A program made the translations under genes and the position numbers. Positions 1 through 10,231 of a stretch of 12,866 nt of DNA are shown in pieces. The notes below the pieces were generated by a model. That model worked only from the letters and a program-made list of their open reading frames with translations. It searched no databases and was not told the origin of the DNA. Source of the DNA: Paracamarosporium sp. OC-R06-R3 (lineage: Eukaryota > Ascomycota > Dothideomycetes > Pleosporales > Didymosphaeriaceae); contig JACVRA010000321.1 of the NCBI GenBank assembly GCA_019828545.1, positions 1 through 12,866 on the forward strand, read 5' to 3'. Position 1 is the stretch's first letter; every line of letters starts with the position of its first letter.

Positions 1-2
1 TA

Positions 3-2967
3 CTAAATAGCTATAGCCTATTATATAAATTAAGTCTAGAGGAACTAGAGGCTATTAAGAAGTACGTAATAGAGTACTTATAAAAGGAATATATTAAGTA
101 TAGCTATAGTCCTTTTACGTTACCTATCCTCTATATATATAAGCTAAATAGTAATTTCTAAATCTATGTTAATTACTATAAGCTTAATTAGCTTACCCGC
201 ACAGACGCCTATCTAATCCCTAGGATAAATAAGCTATTAACTTAGCCATTTAAGGTAAAACTATTTATAAAGCTAGATATTAAAGCCGCGTTTAATAAGA
301 TTTAAATAGACCTAGAATTAGAAGAGTATACTACCTTCTAAACTTAGTATAGAATCTATAAGTATAAGGTACTACCCTTTAGCTTATATAATAAACCTAC
401 TATTTATTAATACTATATAAATAATGTTTTTATTAACTACTTAGATAAGTTTTGTATCGTCTATCTAAACGATATCCTAATATATTTAGATAACCTTAAG
501 GAATATATTAATTATGTATAAAAGGTACTTAATAGGCTGTGCTAGGTAGACCTTTAAGTTAATATTAAAAAAAGTAAGTTCTATATAACTTATATATAAT
601 ATCTAGGCTATGTACTTATAAATACTAGCCTAAAGGTAGATCCTAATAAGGTTAAAGTACTATATAATTAGAAGAAGTTAACTATAATTATAAAAGTAAA
701 GTTATTCTTAAGCTTTACTAGATTTTATTAATAGTTTATATAGGGCTTCTTGTATATTACTAGGCTACTAAGTATCCTATAGAGCCCTTAGGTACCATTT
801 ATATAAAATTTAGATTATAATTAAGTATTTAATTATATTAAGAATATGCTGCTAGCTATTCTAATACTCTATTATTTTAATCTTAATCTATTAACTAGAA
901 TAGAGACTAATATATTTAATAGAGTAATTATAGGTATCCTATTATAGGAGTACCCTAATAGTTAGACCTATTTAATTATATTTTATAGCCAGGTACTATT
1001 AGGCTTAAAGCTAAACTAGGAAATCTATAATAAGGAGCTATTTACTATTATTATAGTATTTACTAAGTAATATATAGAACTAACCTCTACTTAGGCTACT
1101 ATATAAATATACTTTAATTATTAAGTACTAGAGTATTTTATAACTATTAAAGTGCTTAATATTAAATAAGTTTACTAGTTAGAGCTACTAGCTCTATTTA
1201 ATTTTTAAATTTAGTATACCCTAGGTAAGAATAATACTTAAGTAGATATCTTAAGCTAATAAAAGTAAAACCTAATAAACCTTAAGGTAGCTTAGTATAA
1301 TAGCTAATCTTACGTCTTTTTTAGCCTATATAAATTAAATAGCTAAATTAATTCTAATCTAGCTTTAAAATATATAGCTTAATTAATAGTTTAGGTTAAA
1401 GTGTTTACCTTATTAACTAACTATAATACTATAAGTTTAAATTCTCTAGAGCTAATTAAAGCTCTACTATAAAAAAAACTAAGCTAGTTTCTAAAAAGAA
1501 TAAGATAGCCTACCTAATAAGTATTAAACTAAAAATAGATTACTACTATATAATAATTGGCTTTATATATAGCCGGATTTGGTACTATATACATACCTTA
1601 TATATAAGGCCTATAATTAAAAATCGTCTACGTACCTAGGCTATACTAAAATCTATTAGCTACTAACTAGGCAATACTATTAGAAAGGAATAGAGGTTAC
1701 CTATAAGTAATATATATATAATTATATCCCCTATAAGTATACTTACCTTAAGTAGATATAGCTAGTCGGCCTATTATATTTACTACCTATTTTTAATTAG
1801 CCTATATAGTACCTCTATATAGATTTTAAGAACTTTCTAAAGGATAAAGCTGGCTATAATTAGATTATAGTTATTATTAATAGACTATTAAAGTAGGTAG
1901 TATCTATCCTATACTATAAAACTATAAACGCCTATAGTATAGCCAAGCTATTTATATAGTAGATATATTAATTTAGTTATACCTTAAAGACTATTATTTT
2001 AGATTATAGCCTATAGTTTATCTCTATATTTTAGTCTAAGTTCTATAGGATATTAGGTATTAAGGTTAAGCTATTAACTACCTATTATAAAGAGATTAAT
2101 AGCTAAATAGAGATTATAAATAAGTATATTAATTAATGCCTATAGCTATTTATATTTTATTATTAGGATAACTAAAGCTTACTACTACTACTAATTAATA
2201 AAGCCTAAATAATACTATTTTACTTAGTAATTAATATGTTTCTATATAAGATCTTATATAGCTTTAAGCTATAGTAAAGCTAAGATTAGACTAGCCTATT
2301 ATTAACCTAGTTAAAGGATCTAATTAACTATTAAAATACTTATAAACTAGCCTAGTATATATATACTATTTAGCAGCTAACCAAGAATAATATATAAAAA
2401 GCTTAAGATTAAATAAGATTAATAGTTAACTAATACTATAGGTTAGTTAATTAGAGCGTTAGTAATATAGTATACCTAAATACTTAAAACTTAACCTTAT
2501 TACGGCCTAGCCAAAAGCTAGTAGATAAATAAGAAGGCCTATTTAAAGTACTTAAGTAGGTAGACTATGCCTATTAATTAGAGCTACTTTATAATTTTAA
2601 AATATATAATATATTTACTTTAAATTTACTTTATAAGGATCTATAGGATCTATTACTAAGATAAGAAGTACTTAAGCTACTAGCAATACCTATTAATAGC
2701 GTAGAAAAATAGAAAGTAGAAGAGATCCTGGCTAGTAAACTTATATATAAGATACTAAAGTATTAAGTTAAGTAGCTAGGCTATAATTTAAACCCTATAT
2801 AATATTTAGTCTTAAACTTTATAAGAGCTCCTTATAAGCTTAAGAGTTTCTATAATTAGTACTTAAGTAGGTTAGGTCTTTTAGTAGCTCTAGATAGGTA
2901 GATCCGTAAATAGAAAAATAGTATTAAGTAATTAACTATCCTATATAACTCTAATAAGTATAAATAA
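3..2967 (+). pseudogene. pol: A1 pol pseudogene: RT, RNase H, integrase, chromodomain (5' truncated by window)
   Basis: Dead polyprotein gene that once copied element RNA into DNA and integrated it. Frame 3 (from base 3) carries RT: the first catalytic Asp survives at 276-278 in a K-L-D-I-K-A-A-F motif, and the YLDD box at 462-473 reads Y-L-N-D. RNase H follows, with its E-T-D motif at 903-911 read as E-T-N, and ends at V-D-I-L-S near 1242-1256. A one-base insertion in the A-run at 1471-1478 moves the rest to frame 1. The integrase zinc domain has Tyr at expected His positions (1612, 1633). The integrase core keeps D at 1822-1824, D at 2002-2004 and E at 2110-2112, an exact D-D35-E spacing. 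A chromodomain spans about 2701-2880. The last in-frame stop is 2965-2967, though this could itself be a mutated codon. Many TAA/TAG stand at Gln or Trp positions. Confidence 0.92.
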
Positions 2968-2990
2968 GGGACTATTTATAGAGTTTAAGT

Positions 2991-2999
2991 AGGGGGAAG
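2991..2999 (+). other. A1 polypurine tract
   Basis: The purine run AGGGGGAAG lies directly before the 3' LTR boundary, where plus-strand DNA synthesis of an LTR element is primed. A2 has the matching run AGAGGGAAG (read on minus) at 10775-10783. Position and purine content are seen; the role is inferred from LTR element structure. Confidence 0.75.
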
Positions 3000-3280
3000 T
3001 ATAATAAGACTAAGGACTAACTAATTATATTAAGCCTTAAGGGCTTAATTAGGCTATAATTATTAAGAGCTTAAATAAGTAGGATCTTAGTAACGCGGAT
3101 TAAGGTCTACCTATATAGCTAACTCTTAGCTATAAATAGCTTAGTAGCTTTTCTATATCCTTTTATACTAGGCCTATAGGCTAGTTAATTAATCTTTAGT
3201 TTACCTCTTATTACGTACTTCTATATGCCTCTACCTAGAGTATACCTAGCACGGACCTTTTAATTATCTATGCTAATATA
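3000..3280 (+). repeat. A1 3' LTR
   Basis: The LTR begins with TATAATAAG right after the polypurine tract and ends with TGCTAATATA; the original termini were probably TG...CA, each mutated to TA. Length is 281 bases. From about 3121 to 3280 it matches the A2 LTR with only a handful of transitions. The first 120 bases align poorly to A2, with indels. Similarity to A2 ends abruptly at 3280, fixing the boundary. There is no partner LTR in the window because the 5' end lies outside. Confidence 0.85.
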
Positions 3281-3678
3281 TCTTTTAGTTTTAACTAAGT
3301 CTTAATTAAAGTATTCTAAAGTACTAGTTTTAATAGTAATTTATAAAAGGTTAAGTATATTTTAATTTCTTTTAGTAATTTAAGCTTATTTATAATTAAT
3401 TCTTTATTTTCTAAAATTTTAAAGGGTTTTATTTATAGGTAATTTAATTTTTTACTTTGCCATTTAATCTTAAGGTTTTTTTATAATAGAAAAATTTTAT
3501 TCCCCCTTTTAAAGATTAGTTTTTTAATCTTTTACTTATTTATATTCTTAAATACTAAAAGGGCCTTATAAGATATTCTATTTTATAGAGTTTTATATAT
3601 TTCCTTTATTTTTTAAGCCTTTTTTTAGGCTCTTATAGTAGTACTTTCTATGTCTTTAAAGTTTTTATAGGCTACTAG
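3281..3678 (-). pseudogene. Element B integrase C-terminal fragment (downstream half)
   Basis: Read on the minus strand from 3673 downward, this gives an integrase C-terminal (GPY/F module) pattern: F-K-R-G-N-K-I-F-L-L, then K-N-L-K, S-K-K-L-N-Y-L, K-P-F-K-I-L, then Y-K-L-K-L-like residues. This matches the usual F-K-x-G-D-K-V-x-L and G-P-F-x-I landmarks of Ty3/gypsy integrases, with D to N and G to K changes of the RIP type. It joins in frame to the piece at 10232-10472 after removing element C and one 5-bp target copy. At the left it is cut off by the A1 LTR at 3280, before any chromodomain. Confidence is good for integrase, lower for the exact family. Confidence 0.8.
3674..3678. repeat. 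Target site duplication of element C, left copy
   Basis: ACTAG directly abuts the left LTR of element C. The right copy at 10232-10236 reads ACTAA, one G-to-A difference consistent with RIP. Five bases is the usual Ty3/gypsy duplication length. The reading frame of element B is restored when one copy is removed, which independently supports the boundary. Confidence 0.82.
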
Positions 3679-3918
3679 TATAAGGATAAGCTTAGTCTTC
3701 TATATTAAAAGAAGTAAATAAGGTAGGTTGGCTTTATTTTAACTATACTAAGATAAGGAAATAATAGGTATAAAGGGTATACTTACTTTTATATATAATT
3801 ACTAAGTAGAATAATATTCTACTTTAGGTAGTAATATTATATAAGATAGTTATATCTAAATATATAGTTATATTTAAATATAAGATTATATAACTTACTA
3901 ATATACTAAGCTATTATA
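3679..3918 (-). repeat. Element C 3' LTR
   Basis: Direct repeat of 9993-10231 with one single-base indel in an A-run and otherwise mostly transitions. In plus orientation it starts TATAAGGATAAG and ends CTATTATA; the original TG/CA ends appear as TA. It keeps more G than the partner LTR: 3721-3780 has 17 G+C by hand count, versus about 12 in the matching stretch from 10034. Confidence 0.88.
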
Positions 3919-3921
3919 TTA

Positions 3922-3930
3922 CCCTTTTTT
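3922..3930 (-). other. Element C polypurine tract
   Basis: On the minus strand the run AAAAAAGGG lies three bases upstream of the 3' LTR. It is the expected plus-strand primer position and overlaps the last codons of pol. Confidence 0.7.
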
Positions 3931-4355
3931 AAGGTAGGCTTAATTCTTTAAATTTATTAGCTTTTACCTTTTTTTTTATTACTTATTTTATATTAACTTA
4001 CTTATAGCTTTATTATCTTCTTTTATTATCTTTAGTTACTTTTTTATTTTATATACTTCTAGTTATACTTTTAGCTATACTAGTAGTTTAGGTTTATTTA
4101 AGTAAACTAAGTAATAGTTTTTAATCTTTTATAAAGTATTTATAAATTTTTAAGTATTATACTATATAAAGTTAAAATTATAGTTAACTTAGGCAGCTTT
4201 ATACTATAGACGTTCTTAATAGATATAACTATTAAGGATTTTATTAATCTATTATTTAAAATTATTATTAATCTCTATTAGTTCTTCTTTTAGTTTTACT
4301 TAACTTAAAAGTGCCTTAATAGTAGCTTTTTATAAGTAGTCTATATAAAAGACGT

Positions 4356-4373
4356 TATATATATATATATATA
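4356..4373. repeat. (TA)9 tract inside element C pol
   Basis: Nine TA units lie in the integrase C-terminal region. The length keeps the pol frame and encodes alternating Tyr/Ile, so it may have grown from Tyr, Ile and His codons turned to TAT/ATA by RIP rather than being a true microsatellite. Confidence 0.7.
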
Positions 4374-7300
4374 ATAAAAGCCTAACTTAATAGAAGTGGC
4401 CTTTTATAGTAGTAATAAAATAAAGTTTATATATCTATTAATTAAGCTTTTAACTAAAGTAACTAGTAGTAAAACCTTTTAATATAATATAAACTTAGTT
4501 ATTAATAAAAAAGTTTAATTTTTAGTATTTCTTATTTACTTATTATACTTAATACTTTTAAACTTAAGCTATTTCTCTCTATATTATTTTTATAGTAGTA
4601 TTAATGGCTTTATAGTATACTTTAGTATAGTTTTATACCTCTTCTTAAAATATCTACTTCTTAATTATAAATAATAACTTAGTATATTTCTTTTAATTCT
4701 AATAATAGACTACCTAGTATCTAAACTTAATCTTATATAGTAAAAGGCCTATAGTCTTATAAGGTAAAATAGCTTAAGCTTAATCTATATAAGGTAGTAA
4801 ATTAAACTAGTTATCTTAATAATAATTAATAAAAAAATATAAATACTAATTAATATACTAGTTTATAATCTTTATATTACTATTTATTTAAAAATAATAG
4901 ACTATAGAGAGCTTTTACTTAATTCTTATAAAGTAATATAGCTTATTTATAAATACTAAAATAAATTATAGGCCTTAATTAGAAATAATTAACCTAGGTA
5001 GGCTATATACTTACTAGATATAATAATAGTATATATCTACTACTTATTTTATTATAGCTATTTTATAGTAAGGTAGAGAGAAGTAGTACTTACCTAAATA
5101 ATTAACTACTATAAAGGTATTATTATATCCCTTTTTATTAAATAGGAATAATTTAAAATCTATTAAAATATCCTACTATACTTACTTTAGTATTAGTAGT
5201 AATTTTAGTAGCCTAGGGGTATAATTATAAAATATATAGTTTTATTAATAAGCTTTATAAACTACTATATAGGTATTAATATCTTTAGCCATCTTTAATT
5301 AATAGTATTAATTTCTAAGTAGCTTAGCTATTTTCTTCTTCTCTAAATAAATAGTAATCTATATAGTATAGACTACTTAAATAAAATAAATATATAAAAA
5401 GTAGATAGTAGAAATAAATAATTAACTTTAATAAAAAAGTAAACTCTTATTATTTAGTTATTATATTAAATTACTAGCTAATACTTTATCTTATAGCTTT
5501 TATAGGGTCTTATTAATATAGTTTACCTTAATAACTTAATCTATAAGCACGTATAGGTTATTTAAAGATAGGGAAGCTATAAAAGTATTAAATATAATAA
5601 TTTTAAGCTAAAGTAGCTATAAACTTTAAGTAGTAAGGTTATATAGTTAATTTATATATATTTAAATTATATTAATATTTAACTATTTTATTTATAGAAA
5701 GATTTTTATATAAGTTACTTTATCTTTTTCCTTTTAAGTTTATAGCTTTTTTTATTTTTATAATAATATATTGGCTACTACGTTTACTATACTTAGTTAG
5801 TAGGTAAGCTTTAGGTTAAAATTAATTACTATTATTATCTAGTATATCTATTAAGACGTAAGCTCTCTTTTAGTTAAAAAGTATTTAAGTATTTAGTAGT
5901 TAATAATAGTACTAAATAGCTAAAGTATTTATAAGCTAATAAGCTAAAACTTTTACTCCTTAAGGCTATAAATAACTATAAGTATTTCTTTATTATATAT
6001 ATTATAGTTTATTTATAGTCTACTTATAGTCTTTAAGTAGAAGGTAACTAGTTATTAAAAACTATTATTTTATAGCTATAATAATACTTTAGTAATAATA
6101 TTATTACTTACGTCTATTTCTATATATATTTAATAGTAGGATAAGTAGTAAGTAAGTATATTATTTAATAATATAAAGTTTTTAACTTACTAAAAGGCTA
6201 TAAGCTTTAGTTTTTTAAAAGTATACTAGACGCCCTTCTTAAGTAGCTTAGTAAGTAGTTAAATAATATACCTATAGTCTTTAAAAAAGGTCCTATAGAA
6301 GTTATAAAACCTTAAGAATAATTATAAGCTTTTTATTAAAGTAGAGATAGGCTAGTTTTATATAGCTATAACCTTCTTTAGATCCTTTTAAATACCTTAA
6401 GTACTAATAATTAGGCCTAAAAACTTTATTTTAATTACTATAAACTTACTCTTTTTAATATTTATTTATAGGTTAACGTTTTAAAGTTATTTTAATACCT
6501 AGACTATATACTCTTTATACTATAGTAGGTCTTTAGAGTAGATTAAAATATTATTTAAGTAGATAATATAAAAGTTATTTAATATATTATATAAAATTTT
6601 ATTAATATATTACTAAAAGGTTACTAGTTTATTATAAAGGCTAAATAAAAGTATATAATATTTATAGTTATTATAATATATATAAAAGGTAATTAAGTCT
6701 TTAGCTTCTTAGTTAAGTTAAATATAATAAAAGACTTATTATATATCTAGCTTAATAAATACCTTAATATAGGCCAGTTACGTAAGGGTCTTTTAAATTA
6801 AGAAAATAAAGTAGATATCTCTTTTAATAATAATATTAAACTTATAATAGTTAATATAAAATTACTACTCCCCTTTAAACTTTTTAGTAAATAGTATTAG
6901 TAAAATATATAGGATATTACTATATATAATAAAACTATACTAGAGGTAGTTATTTAAGTATTTTTTAACTAGCTATAACTATTTTAAAAATATACTATAT
7001 AGTAGGCTAGTACTTAGTATATTCTTAATAATTAACTTAATATTATAGTTAATACTATTATAATATAGTAGTAATATATCTAAGTCCTTTTTTAAAAAGT
7101 AGACTAAAGTTATACTAGTATAGTTTAATACTAATAACTTTTAAATAACTAGTTAATAAAATTCTTTTTTTAGATATATTAAGTCTACTTATTTATTTTA
7201 AATAAGCTCTTTTCTATAGTCTTAAATTAGTTACTCTATTTTATAAATACTAATATAGTCTATTACTATATTTTTTTATTAAGTATATATAGTAAAGGTA

Positions 7301-7774
7301 GCTACTTTTATTATATTTATTTTAAGGCTAACTTAAGTAAGCTTTATATAAGAGATAGATTTTTTATACTTTTCTTATATTAGTTATTAATTCTATACTT
7401 ATAGTATTTAATAGTAAAGTTACTTCTCTATCTTTATTAAGTTTTTTTAATAGTCTTAATACTAAAGAAATTATTAAAAAAATTAATAAATATATTATAT
7501 AATTACTACGTCTACTAGCTTATTTTAATAATTAATATTAAGTTAGTATTTTAGATTAACTTCTATAGTAAGTCTATATATTAGTATAATAATATTATAC
7601 TTATAGTTTATTAATATTATATTTAATTACTTAAGTTTTTTTTATTTATAGTTAATCTATACATCTATATCCTTAAAAAGCTTATAGCCAATAATTAGGT
7701 TATAGTAGTCTATATTATAAAGAATAAAGTAAATAGTAAGATAGTAGCTATTTATTACTAAATTTACCTAAAAG

Positions 7775-7796
7775 TATTTATTTATTTATTTATTTA
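7775..7796. repeat. TTTA tetranucleotide run inside element C pol
   Basis: About five to six TTTA units lie between the protease active site and the later protease motif. The pol frame is kept across it, so any expansion was net in frame, or the run arose by point mutation of a Lys/Asn-rich linker. Confidence 0.7.
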
Positions 7797-8054
7797 GTTA
7801 GTTATTATATCTAGCTAAAGGGATAGCTTTTATATTTTAAATAGATATTTTAAGTTCTTTTTTAATAATATAGAGATACTTTAGGTAGATTAAAATATAG
7901 CTATTAACTTTTATATTAATAAAAGCCTTAAGCTTAATAATAAAACTATTTATTAAGATATAGTAAAATAAAATAAAAGTACTTTTATTAAATAAAAGGT
8001 TTTATATACTAGTTACTCTAATAGAGTACTCTAAAAAGAAGACTTTTTTTAAAG

Positions 8055-9062
8055 TTAAACTTTTTTTAAATTACTCTTAAAGATACTTTTATTAGTAGTA
8101 TTAAAGTAAATATTATTATTTATATTTATAGGTAGTTTAATAGCCTTTTATTTAGTAAATCTATTTAAATAATTATAAACAATATAACTAACTTTATAGT
8201 AGTAGAAATAGGTAAGTTAATTAGCTTATATTACTATAGTATAAAAGTACTATAGTATTAATATTAATATTAATACTAATAAGAATATATACTTATAAGA
8301 TTTAATAAATAGGGTAGTAGCCTTTTTATATTTAACTTATATAGTAGTTTAATTATTAGTAATAATAACTTTATATATTAAATTATAAGTAATATCTATA
8401 AACTTATTATAATTATCCTTAAGTTAATAAATATTATAGCTTATATTTATATAAAGTTAATTAATAAGCTTTTTATAAAACTTCTTAATCTATTAGTTTA
8501 CTAAGAGCTTATACTAAGTAGCTAGATAAAAAAAGTTAACCTAAAAGTTTAAAAACTTAGTAGTAGTATATAATTAAAGTTAACTAAAGGCCTAATAAGT
8601 ATTTTTCTTTTTATATAAATTACTAAAGGCCTAGTTTAAAGTATTTATAAGAAATTTACTATTAATAATATCTCTACTATTATAAAGAGTATTAATTAAG
8701 GTTTTAAGCTAGTCTTAAGCTAGGTTCTTTATATAAATAGTTATATATATAGTAATACATTCTTAAGTATTTTATATATTACTTTTAATAAATTAATTAC
8801 TATTTAACTATAGTTTATTCTTTATATATACTCTTTAGTAGTTAAATATAGTAGTAGTCTTACTATTTAAAAGTAATAGAAGATCTAAGAATTTAATAAA
8901 ATACTAGTTAATAAATTAAATACCTAAAATAGTAATAGTAAGTTTAAAAGGTAACTAGTATAAAAGATATAAATTATTAAGCTTATTTAATTTTAAGCTT
9001 AAAGGATTAGTTAAATTAAAGCTATTTTAATTTTATAATATAAATGGTAGGACTTAAAAGTA
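8055..9062 (-). pseudogene. gag: Element C gag pseudogene: capsid and CCHC zinc knuckle
   Basis: A minus-strand frame with codon low base = 0 mod 3 carries a retrotransposon Gag. The capsid-like part at about 8890-8580 reads L-L-L-L-N-S-K-T, then V-Y-I-K-N-K-L, later N-L-Y-K-K-K-N near 8600, resembling the F-x-G-K...W...K-L and F-G-x-P-x-x-K-x-x-A pattern of fungal Ty3/gypsy capsids. A zinc knuckle at 8169-8210 has the spacing C-x2-C-x4-H-x4-C with all four ligands changed to Tyr (TGC/CAC to TAC/TAT). The frame ends at TAA 8055-8057, just after the slippery A-run. The true start is not visible because RIP removes ATG; the frame continues up to about 9062 with scattered stops and may extend further. 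Gag would have formed the particle shell. Confidence 0.75.
8061..8067 (-). promoter_or_regulatory. Candidate -1 ribosomal frameshift site at the gag-pol junction of element C
   Basis: On the minus strand gag codons read TTA AAA AAA GTT TAA, giving A AAA AAA in the correct X-XXY-YYZ phase for -1 slippage, one codon before the gag stop. Pol lies in exactly the -1 frame and is readable from here to the protease with a single RIP-type stop. The tract may have been altered by RIP and the TAA may derive from CAA, so the function is inferred. Confidence 0.5.
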
Positions 9063-9992
9063 TATAATATAATATTAAGTTATTAATAGCTTCTTATTAA
9101 TAGTTAAGGCTTTAAATATATATAGTTTTTTTTAAACTATTTTAATTTTTTACTACTCTTATATAAGGGTCTACTATAGCTCCTTACCTTTAGCTAAGGT
9201 ATTAGTAGTAATTTAATAATATATATAAATTTATTAATACTTTATTTTATAAAAAAGTAGTTAACTAATTAACTTTATAGTAATTACTAATAAATTCTTT
9301 TAAAAATACTTAAGGACGGCCTTTAGTATAACCGTAATTAAATTATTACTAGTAAAAGTAAATAATTAAAGTACTTATAAAAGTTCTTTATTTATACCTT
9401 ACTAAAAGTAGGTTAACTTTATAGAGGTATTTTAGTTATAGTTTTCTTTAATAATAAAGCTATAGCTCTAAATTTAATCCTTAAGGTAAATAAAAGACTT
9501 AATTAAGTTATATATATTACTTAATATTTCTCTTTTAAGTATTAATACTATAAATAGGTATATTAGTACTATAGTATATATTAGCTATAAGTAAAGTAGC
9601 CAAGATTAATTCTTTAGTAAAAAGAAGGTAAATTAGTAGTATTAAAAATAGTTAATAAATAAAAGTAAATTCCTCTCTTATAAAGGCTAGAGCTTTTATA
9701 GCCCTCTTTATATAAGTAGTTAATTACTTATACTTAAGTATATTTAATAAATAAGTATTTATTCTTTAACCTTTTTTAAGTAGTATATTACTTAGTAGTA
9801 TTTAAACCCTTTCTTTAACTCTATTAATAGAGAGTATAAGTAATTATATTTTATAATAAACTAATAACTTAATATAATTATATAATAAATCTTTTAAGAT
9901 AACTATTATTAAGTTATATATATTAATAGATTAAGTAATTTAGCTTAATATTATATTACTATTCTTTAACTAAGTTAGTAATTTTAATATAA
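9063..9992 (-). other. Element C leader and presumed gag N-terminus; nothing further recognised
   Basis: This stretch lies between the 5' LTR and the supported gag frame. It should hold the primer binding site, leader and the start of gag. Directly after the LTR (minus strand, 9992 downward) the sequence is TTATATTAAAATTACTAAC, but I cannot match it to a tRNA 3' end because RIP has changed it. No clear start codon or RNA gene is visible. Confidence 0.5.
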
Positions 9993-10231
9993 TATAAGAA
10001 TAAGCTTAGTCTTTTATATTAAAAAAGTAAATAAGGTAGATTAACTCTATTTTAATTATACTAAGATAAAGAGATAATAGGTATAAAGAATATACTTACT
10101 TTTATATATAATTATTAAGTAGAATAATATTCTACTTTAGGTAGTAATATTATATAAGGTAGTTATACTTAAGTATATAATTATATTTAAACGTAAGATT
10201 ATATAACCTACTAATATATTAAACTATTATA
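9993..10231 (-). repeat. Element C 5' LTR
   Basis: Direct repeat of 3679-3918, 239 bases, one base shorter because of an A-run. Most differences from the partner are G to A or C to T, with the right copy more often in the A/T state in the part compared (10034-10093). The outer end abuts the target copy ACTAA. Confidence 0.88.

Larger units (their letters stand above)
1..3280 (+). mobile_element. Element A copy 1 (A1): Ty3/gypsy chromodomain LTR retrotransposon, 3' part
   Basis: The left part of the window is the 3' portion of an LTR retrotransposon read on the plus strand. In order it holds reverse transcriptase, RNase H, integrase, chromodomain, stop, polypurine tract and 3' LTR. RT-RNase H-integrase order identifies Ty3/gypsy (Metaviridae), and the C-terminal chromodomain places it among chromoviruses. 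The 5' LTR, gag and protease lie left of the window. A second copy (A2) lies inverted at 10473-12866; positions about 905-3280 correspond to it. Differences between copies are nearly all C/T or G/A, and CA/TG dinucleotides are rare, so I read the element as RIP-inactivated. The right end at 3280 is set by where similarity to A2 stops. Confidence 0.93.
3919..8067 (-). pseudogene. pol: Element C pol pseudogene: protease, RT, RNase H, integrase, chromodomain
   Basis: One minus-strand frame (codon low base = 1 mod 3) runs from the slippery A7 at 8061-8067 to a stop at 3919-3921 with no frameshift found, only RIP-type stops. Protease: the D-T-G site at 7909-7917 reads N-I-K, followed by L-I-I-G-Y-K-L-F-K-D near 7670-7705. 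RT: first Asp kept at 6745-6747; the YLDD box at 6550-6561 reads Y-L-N-N; then K-S-K-F and K-F-L-G-L-I motifs. RNase H: E at 6118-6120 and D at 6112-6114 survive. Integrase core: D kept at 5158-5160, the second D is N at 4978-4980, and E is K at 4870-4872, with exact D-D35-E spacing. A GPY/F-type module follows, then a chromodomain at about 4075-4245 (I-L-N-S-Y-I-Y, L-Q-Y-K-A-A-like, V-Y-L-N-K-P). It would have made the enzymes for copying and inserting C. Confidence 0.92.
3679..10231 (-). mobile_element. Element C: complete nested chromodomain Ty3/gypsy LTR retrotransposon
   Basis: A full-length element of 6553 bases on the minus strand: 5' LTR (9993-10231), leader, gag, protease, RT, RNase H, integrase, chromodomain, polypurine tract, 3' LTR (3679-3918), flanked by a 5-bp target duplication. 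It differs from element A in sequence and LTR. It sits inside the integrase gene of element B, so it is younger than B. All coding parts are inactivated by RIP-type changes. It is more AT-rich to the eye than A, dropping to about 7% G+C in the 60 bases from 6541. Confidence 0.93.

Noticed and set aside
3281..3285. Declaring a target site duplication for A1 or A2
   Set aside because: Only one end of each A copy is in the window, so no pair can be compared.
3281..3678. Part of the A1 or C element
   Set aside because: Similarity to A2 stops at 3280 and the C LTR begins at 3679; the encoded integrase tail joins the separate piece at 10232-10472.
7775..7796. Functional microsatellite or array
   Set aside because: A short TTTA run in AT-saturated coding remnant; no spacers or further copies, so not a CRISPR or satellite array.
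9974..9992. Assigning a specific tRNA primer binding site to element C
   Set aside because: The sequence after the 5' LTR is RIP-altered and I cannot match it confidently to a tRNA 3' end.
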